Source: an uncultured Bacteroides sp. (GTDB lineage Bacteria; Bacteroidota; Bacteroidia; Bacteroidales; Bacteroidaceae). Taken from it: a stretch of DNA of 9,205 nucleotides. Each line of letters starts with the position of its first letter. Positions within the stretch are counted from its first letter, which is position 1. The translations under genes were made by a program, and so were the position numbers. The notes beneath the pieces were generated by a model that saw only the letters and a list, made by a program, of their open reading frames with translations, was not told where the DNA came from and did not search any database. The DNA lies in contig USSR01000232.1 of the NCBI GenBank assembly GCA_900557355.1, positions 1-9,205 on the forward strand, given 5' to 3'. Below are positions 5,803 to 9,205 of the stretch, piece by piece.

Positions 5803-7611
5803 TCAGATAAACCTGTATTCTCCTCTACCGTTTTTCACCAGCCGGCCTTTGCCGGTCATGCGTTTCAGCAACGAGTCGATCGTATTGGCAGATATTCCGT
5901 ACCGGGCACCTTCCCGGAGAGCCTGACTGCGAGTGAAACAGAGAGGCAGCATATCCAGAAACGCCTCTTGCGGCATTTTCTGCTGCGGCATTGTATCACC
6001 GGACGGAAGAAACGAAAGGATATGACACGAATGCCGGTACAGCGGCTCCACGAGCGCCAACACAGCATGAAAGTCATCGCTGCCGACGGTGAGTTCAAAC
6101 TCCGGCACCACCCCGTCCTGCACATTCTCCCGTGGAATGCGGGATGAAGGTGACAGCCCCGGACATGCCATCAGTGCTTTTACAAGGTCGTCCGTCGTGC
6201 CCGACGACATCAACAGGGCATCGAGCGAACGTATCAATGCCACAATGCTGATGACGCGACAGATATTGATGGCGATACGTGCCACCGCACTTTTCATGGG
6301 ATCGCCATGAATCACTGCCGCACGACCGAATACGCATGAGAGGTGAGCATTGAATTCGTCTTTCTGCTCTTGGGTGAGTTTCAGGTTTATGCCGCTCACA
6401 ACAGCCGCCAGGGCATCGAGCAGGTGTTTCCAACGTTCGCCCCAGACGGTGAACATAGCGTCATAATCGCTCCCGGAACAGTCGAACTGGTCTACCCATT
6501 CATGGATGGGAGGCATGCAGTAGAACACCTGACGCGAGAAGAGTCCGTTCTCTGCCGAAGGGATGAGCGGCTTCACCTGGGCGGGCGTTCCGCTGAGCAA
6601 CACACTGAGATATGATTTTCTGCATTCCCGGTATTCGTGGTTGGTGCGGCGGTTATAGGCCAGCCGTTCATGATCGAAACTCTTGCGCAGCGTGTCGCTC
6701 CAGTGTCCGTAATCTGTGCCGATGGCTGCACTCACAGTATCAGCTTCGGTTTCACATATCAGTCCGGCACCGTCAGCGTCCATCAGGTTCTCCAGCATAC
6801 CGGATCCGGAGTTATCACCTGCGATGAGAAACATCTTCATGCAAGGTTGTTCAGGTTCGGGCGTTGCCGCCTTTTCCTTGCCCAGCACGTCCCATAGGGC
6901 TTTCTCACGGCGGTAATTTTTCATCTTCTCGTTGTATAGTTTCATCTGCGAGTCGTGTATAGGTTCTGCCAGCCGGCGCACCCACGTCAGCGCACCTTTT
7001 CCGGAAGCGGGCGGAGCGATGACAAAGGCTTGCAGGCACGGATATTTGCTTTTGCGTCCGTAGGTGAAGTACAACAGCTTGTTGAGGGTGGCGCCGAACA
7101 CCGTCACGGCTCCCAGCAACAGGATGTCCCTTTGGGCGGGTGTGTCGCCGCAGTCTATCATTTGTTGCAGGAAGAGCGGCCACCGGTAATCCGGGAAGCA
7201 AGGCAGGGGAACGGGCACTGATTCTACAGGAGGCATCGGTTCGGAAGGAGGCATCGGTTCACCTTCTTTACGCGCGCATGTGTGCGTGGGTGAGGGGGCC
7301 TGCAAGTTTTGCAAGTTTGCAAGTTTCTTGTCGAGGCGCACACCTGCCAGTTGAGCCAGATGAAACACCGTTCCCAGGGAATTTCCTCCCCGTCCGTCGT
7401 GCAAGGCATGGCTGTAGAGTTTGTCAGCTTCATTCTGCCGGTACTTGGCGGACAAGCTGCAAAGACGATGGAAGAAACTCCGTCCCGCTTCGCCACAACT
7501 GTTGGCCACGGCGAAAGCCAGCGGCATATATTCCTGATAAGTGGGCGCAAGATCGGCTCCCGCCTGTTCGACGGCAAGAGTCAATTGTTCAATAATATCA
7601 ATATCGTTCAT
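5803..7611 (-). CDS. PriCT_2-like + DUF3987 ATPase (primase-helicase-like)
   Basis: 602 residues. Residues about 5-92 look like a primase C-terminal PriCT_2 domain (MPLAFAVANSCGEAGRSFFH, then LGTVFHLAQLAGV). Residues about 93-140 are a linker made of repeats, with KKLANLQNLQAP and two EPMPP units. DUF3987 follows: Walker A PPASGKGAL (200-208), a Walker B-like ICETEAD (285-291), LLSGTP (338-343) and an arginine-finger-like ENGLFSR (354-360). The end (about 560-602) resembles a small winged helix (SANTIDSLLKRMTGKGRLVKN). DUF3987 proteins are ATPases linked with primase domains in mobile elements, so a helicase or DNA-remodelling role is likely, not shown. It starts 24 bp after the BT4734-like gene; the bases before the ATG are pyrimidine-rich (TTCTCCTCTTTTC) with no Shine-Dalgarno site. 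Repeat arm B lies in the linker. Confidence 0.88.
   Translation of the reverse strand: MNDIDIIEQLTLAVEQAGADLAPTYQEYMPLAFAVANSCGEAGRSFFHRLCSLSAKYRQNEADKLYSHALHDGRGGNSLGTVFHLAQLAGVRLDKKLANLQNLQAPSPTHTCARKEGEPMPPSEPMPPVESVPVPLPCFPDYRWPLFLQQMIDCGDTPAQRDILLLGAVTVFGATLNKLLYFTYGRKSKYPCLQAFVIAPPASGKGALTWVRRLAEPIHDSQMKLYNEKMKNYRREKALWDVLGKEKAATPEPEQPCMKMFLIAGDNSGSGMLENLMDADGAGLICETEADTVSAAIGTDYGHWSDTLRKSFDHERLAYNRRTNHEYRECRKSYLSVLLSGTPAQVKPLIPSAENGLFSRQVFYCMPPIHEWVDQFDCSGSDYDAMFTVWGERWKHLLDALAAVVSGINLKLTQEQKDEFNAHLSCVFGRAAVIHGDPMKSAVARIAINICRVISIVALIRSLDALLMSSGTTDDLVKALMACPGLSPSSRIPRENVQDGVVPEFELTVGSDDFHAVLALVEPLYRHSCHILSFLPSGDTMPQQKMPQEAFLDMLPLCFTRSQALREGARYGISANTIDSLLKRMTGKGRLVKNGRGEYRFI
7228..7260 (-). 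repeat. Tandem 18-bp-period duplication in the linker of the DUF3987 protein
   Basis: The 15-mer AGGAGGCATCGGTTC occurs at 7228-7242 and 7246-7260, an exact copy with 18-bp spacing. It encodes two EPMPP units in the proline-rich linker between the PriCT_2-like and DUF3987 domains and keeps the frame. It looks like a recent slippage or duplication. Confidence 0.85.
7268..7326. repeat. Inverted repeat arm B (inside DUF3987 gene linker)
   Basis: Bases 7300-7326 are the exact reverse complement of 5702-5728 and encode residues 96-104 (KLANLQNLQ). The flanking 7268-7299 match arm A imperfectly. Bases 7269-7288 alternate perfectly between purine and pyrimidine for 20 positions, like the longer tract in arm A. 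The two perfect cores are separated by 1571 bp that hold the whole DUF3987 ATPase domain. Confidence 0.9.
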
Positions 7612-7635
7612 GAAAAGAGGAGAAAATATAAATTA

Positions 7636-8202
7636 TCAACTATTAATTTTTAATTTGCAATCTGCATCGTATGCCAGGAAGCAGGCTCTCGACATATCGG
7701 CGTTGGCGGTATCGGCCTTCAGTCCGTGCTTCCACTCCAGATAGTCCCAAGCAGTGTGCACAGCATTGTCGAACGACTGTTCCAGCGTATCCGTAAGGCT
7801 CAGGCGATAGGGTATAAAGAGTTTCACTCCCTTAGCGCCGGGACTTACAAAGGCAAGGTCGGGCTGCAACACTTCGTCGGCAAAGAGGCGATCGCGCCAC
7901 ATTGCGGCCTCTTGGGTAGAAGCAAGGTGATCGATATCTACTACAAATAGTCCGGAGGGCACTACGATGCACTGCTCACGGCAGTACGAGAAGACTCCAG
8001 CAGGCGTGACGTATGGCAACAATGTCTGTTTTTTTCCACGGAAAGTCTTATCGTTTTCCGTATCGGATCTTACTCTTTGTGTCAGTTCCTCCAGATGAGA
8101 GTCGGAAGAGATGTAGGCATGAAGCCCTGCCACACTGCACACTCCTGCAGGTACTTTATTAGTAACGGGAGCATTGAAAAAAGACATGATATATTCTTTC
8201 AT
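7636..8202 (-). CDS. BT4734-like / VirE-N domain protein (primase-like)
   Basis: 188 residues; the family (BT4734-like, VirE N-terminal domain) is of unknown biochemical function. It opens with SFFNAPVTNKVP, as relatives do. Three features resemble primase-polymerase motifs: a hydrophobic strand with DxD (LFVVDIDHL, Asp89 and Asp91), then SPGAKGVKLFI (120-130), where a classical primase has His in place of Lys127, and SRACFLAYDADC (171-182, Asp179). It is followed at 24 bp by the PriCT_2/DUF3987 gene, so both probably form one functional primase-helicase-like unit, often seen fused. The last residues (CKLKINS) come from AT-rich sequence like that used as intergenic spacer elsewhere in this window. 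An alternative start at residue 6 (8187) has a better purine-rich leader (GAAAGAA). A promoter lies at 8259-8291. Confidence 0.85.
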   Translation of the reverse strand: MKEYIMSFFNAPVTNKVPAGVCSVAGLHAYISSDSHLEELTQRVRSDTENDKTFRGKKQTLLPYVTPAGVFSYCREQCIVVPSGLFVVDIDHLASTQEAAMWRDRLFADEVLQPDLAFVSPGAKGVKLFIPYRLSLTDTLEQSFDNAVHTAWDYLEWKHGLKADTANADMSRACFLAYDADCKLKINS

Positions 8203-8258
8203 AACGTCGATTCTGATTTAATTAAAGATATATTTTATATTCATCAGATTTATGTCAA

Positions 8259-8291
8259 CAAAGATACAGCATATATCCCGCCTTCTACAAC
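8259..8291 (-). promoter_or_regulatory. Bacteroides-type promoter for the BT4734-DUF3987 operon
   Basis: On the minus strand the -7 box TATCTTTG (8266-8259) matches TAnnTTTG exactly. A GTTG at 8291-8288, one base off the TTTG -33 element, sits 21 bases upstream of it. The predicted transcript start is near 8252, leaving a leader of about 50 bases before ATG 8202. Confidence 0.6.
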
Positions 8292-8301
8292 ACTCATACA
8301 G

Positions 8302-8361
8302 GCGTTTACAAAGCGTTTATACTCATTGAGTGTTCATTGATAATTCATTGAAAATAGTTGA
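8302..8361 (+). repeat. Helically phased 11-bp direct repeats upstream of the 8389 gene
   Basis: GCGTTTA occurs at 8302 and 8313. TCATTGA occurs at 8323, 8334 and 8345, each exactly 11 bp apart, and a further TTGA follows at 8358 (10 bp later). The whole block thus runs in 11-bp steps, one helical turn each, ending 28 bp before ATG 8389. It also lies just upstream of the minus-strand promoter. Such phased half-sites suggest a regulator that binds one face of the DNA. No TAnnTTTG box is visible for the plus-strand gene. Confidence 0.6.
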
Positions 8362-8388
8362 AATAATCCAAGAAGAAAAGATAAAAAA

Positions 8389-8838
8389 ATGGAGAGAGAA
8401 AATATAACTATGAACGACAAACCGGAAATAGAGATAAAAATATTCGGCGGTACGAACATGATAGTCCCCACGGGTACTACCGCCGTTCAGAACTTTTACG
8501 GCGATCAGTTTGCCGAGGTCGCCATCCGTCCCGAAGCAACCACGGGCATTGAAAGTCTGAGTGATGACGAGTGTCACCTCTTCACCTACGTGCCCGACGT
8601 GAAAAAAGTGCATGAGTACACTCGCCTCCTGGGCGAATGTACCAGTGCCCACGATTTGGCCGGCGTGGTGGGCATCATGCTCAGCGAGCCCCACGTGGAC
8701 AAGGATACGGTGGTGAAAGGCACCTTCATCGAGGTTCTTCTTCCTTTCGCCTCCCGGCTGACGTCGGGGGCAAAGGTGGATAATGTGAGGCAACAGATTA
8801 ATAATATGCTGATGACGAGGGGGAGGGAAAGAAAATAA
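8389..8838 (+). CDS. Conserved-looking hypothetical protein, unrecognised family
   Basis: 149 residues, no signal peptide or membrane segment. I do not recognise a named domain. The N-terminal part (about 13-50) looks beta-rich and glycine-containing ([18 protein letters not shown], then [15 protein letters not shown]). The middle (about 55-105) is acidic with helices ([34 protein letters not shown]), and the end is basic and helical ([20 protein letters not shown]). Coding is supported by codon-position bias like its neighbours and a purine-rich leader (AAGAAGAAAAG) at the right distance from ATG 8389; ATG 8410 is an alternative start. It is transcribed away from the BT4734 operon and is separated from the ATPase gene by a promoter. 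Its C-terminal region might be a small interaction domain; no function is offered. Confidence 0.78.
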   Translation: MERENITMNDKPEIEIKIFGGTNMIVPTGTTAVQNFYGDQFAEVAIRPEATTGIESLSDDECHLFTYVPDVKKVHEYTRLLGECTSAHDLAGVVGIMLSEPHVDKDTVVKGTFIEVLLPFASRLTSGAKVDNVRQQINNMLMTRGRERK

Positions 8839-8850
8839 GAGAAAGCTTTA

Positions 8851-8882
8851 CTTGGAGAAAACGAATGGATTTTGTTACTTTG
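8851..8882 (+). promoter_or_regulatory. Bacteroides-type promoter for the AAA-ATPase-like gene
   Basis: TTACTTTG at 8875-8882 matches TAnnTTTG with one difference, and CTTG at 8851-8854 matches the TTTG -33 element with one difference at a 20-base spacing. The predicted transcript starts near 8889, shortly before the Shine-Dalgarno AAGGAGG (8901-8907). Confidence 0.6.
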
Positions 8883-8915
8883 CAAGTAATCAATAGACCA
8901 AAGGAGGAAACAGAT

Positions 8916-9205
8916 ATGATGCAGCGACGACTTTATCCGATAGGGATACAGACTTTCTCAAAAATACGGGAAGGCAATTATTTGTATATCGACAAAACGG
9001 AGTACGTTTACCGGATAGCACATTCCGAATCAAGTTATGTGTTCCTGAGCCGCCCGCGCCGCTTTGGAAAGAGCTTGCTCACCAGCACGTTTCATTCTTA
9101 TTTCGAAGGTCGTAAAGAATTGTTCGAAGGTCTTGCCATTGAAAAATTGGAGAAGGAATGGATCCCGTATCCCGTGCTTCATTTCGACATGAGCATGGCG
9201 AAACA
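8916..9205 (+). CDS. AAA-ATPase-like / DUF1703-type protein (partial, N-terminal part)
   Basis: 96 complete codons are visible before the right edge. The protein opens with [18 protein letters not shown], then [12 protein letters not shown] and the P-loop region [13 protein letters not shown] (Gly51, Lys52, Ser53), followed by [19 protein letters not shown]. This order is characteristic of the AAA-ATPase-like family (PF09820), which usually carries a PD-(D/E)XK nuclease-like DUF1703 domain at the C-terminus, beyond this window. These genes are present in many copies in Bacteroides genomes, with unknown role, often thought mobile or defence-related. The start is clear: the Shine-Dalgarno AAGGAGG, unusually strong for this window, lies 8 bases before ATG 8916. 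A second ATG at 8919 directly follows. The own promoter at 8851-8882 suggests independent expression. Confidence 0.9.
   Translation, partial: MMQRRLYPIGIQTFSKIREGNYLYIDKTEYVYRIAHSESSYVFLSRPRRFGKSLLTSTFHSYFEGRKELFEGLAIEKLEKEWIPYPVLHFDMSMAK

Noticed and set aside
5621..5803. 60-codon minus-strand frame starting at the DUF3987 stop (TGATG overlap)
   Set aside because: It runs through repeat arm A and the terminator hairpin, and its product is just the translated repeat. No family resemblance or codon bias.
5702..7326. Inverted repeats as the ends of an insertion sequence
   Set aside because: The enclosed DNA encodes the C-terminal part of the DUF3987 protein in frame with its N-terminus across arm B. 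No transposase or target-site duplication is seen.
7140..7595. 151-codon plus-strand open frame
   Set aside because: Shadow of the PriCT_2-like and linker part of the DUF3987 gene on the other strand.
8229..8236. TATATTTT as a -7 box for the plus-strand 8389 gene
   Set aside because: It lacks the final G, has no good -33 element and would leave a leader of about 150 bases.
8323..8793. 156-codon minus-strand open frame
   Set aside because: Complement of the 8389 gene, with no start signal and a translation unlike a real protein; the plus frame has the better leader and bias.

Overview
The window looks like a Bacteroides-type chromosome (Bacteroidota). Evidence: lipoprotein and capsule-export genes of that group, AT-rich leaders instead of strong Shine-Dalgarno sites at most starts, -7 boxes of the TAnnTTTG type, and protein families typical of Bacteroidales (DUF4248, smalltalk, HU-like with a Gly/Asp tail, BT4734/VirE-N-like, DUF3987, AAA-ATPase-like).

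Region 1 (2-4110, + strand) is the end of a capsular or exopolysaccharide operon. It holds the tail of a membrane protein, probably the MraY/WecA-like initiating sugar-phosphate transferase, then a Wza-like outer-membrane export lipoprotein, a Wzc-like chain-length regulator and tyrosine autokinase with a nine-tyrosine tail, and a PHP-family (CpsB/YwqE-type) tyrosine-protein phosphatase. Together they prime, polymerise, export and phospho-regulate surface polysaccharide.

Region 2 (4025-8202, - strand) is a compact cassette in at least two, probably three, transcription units: (a) a BT4734/VirE-N-like protein with primase-like motifs, then a PriCT_2-like + DUF3987 ATPase; (b) DUF4248; (c) HU-like DNA-binding protein, a 44-residue smalltalk protein overlapping an N-acetylmuramoyl-L-alanine amidase of T7-lysozyme type. 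The set pairs DNA-processing proteins with a small membrane protein and a peptidoglycan amidase, like a reduced or domesticated mobile-element module. Its function is not established. The amidase converges on and overlaps the phosphatase gene by 86 bp, and its likely intrinsic terminator lies inside the phosphatase coding sequence. A perfect 27-bp inverted repeat (5702-5728 / 7300-7326) joins the 3' flank of the DUF3987 gene to its interdomain linker. It could allow DNA inversion that truncates the protein, or long-range mRNA pairing.

Region 3 (8203-9205, + strand) has a divergent intergenic region with helically phased 11-bp direct repeats, an unrecognised 149-residue protein, and the start of an AAA-ATPase-like/DUF1703-type protein with its own promoter. 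No gene-free stretch exceeds 300 bases, and I saw no tRNA, rRNA, CRISPR array or IS element.
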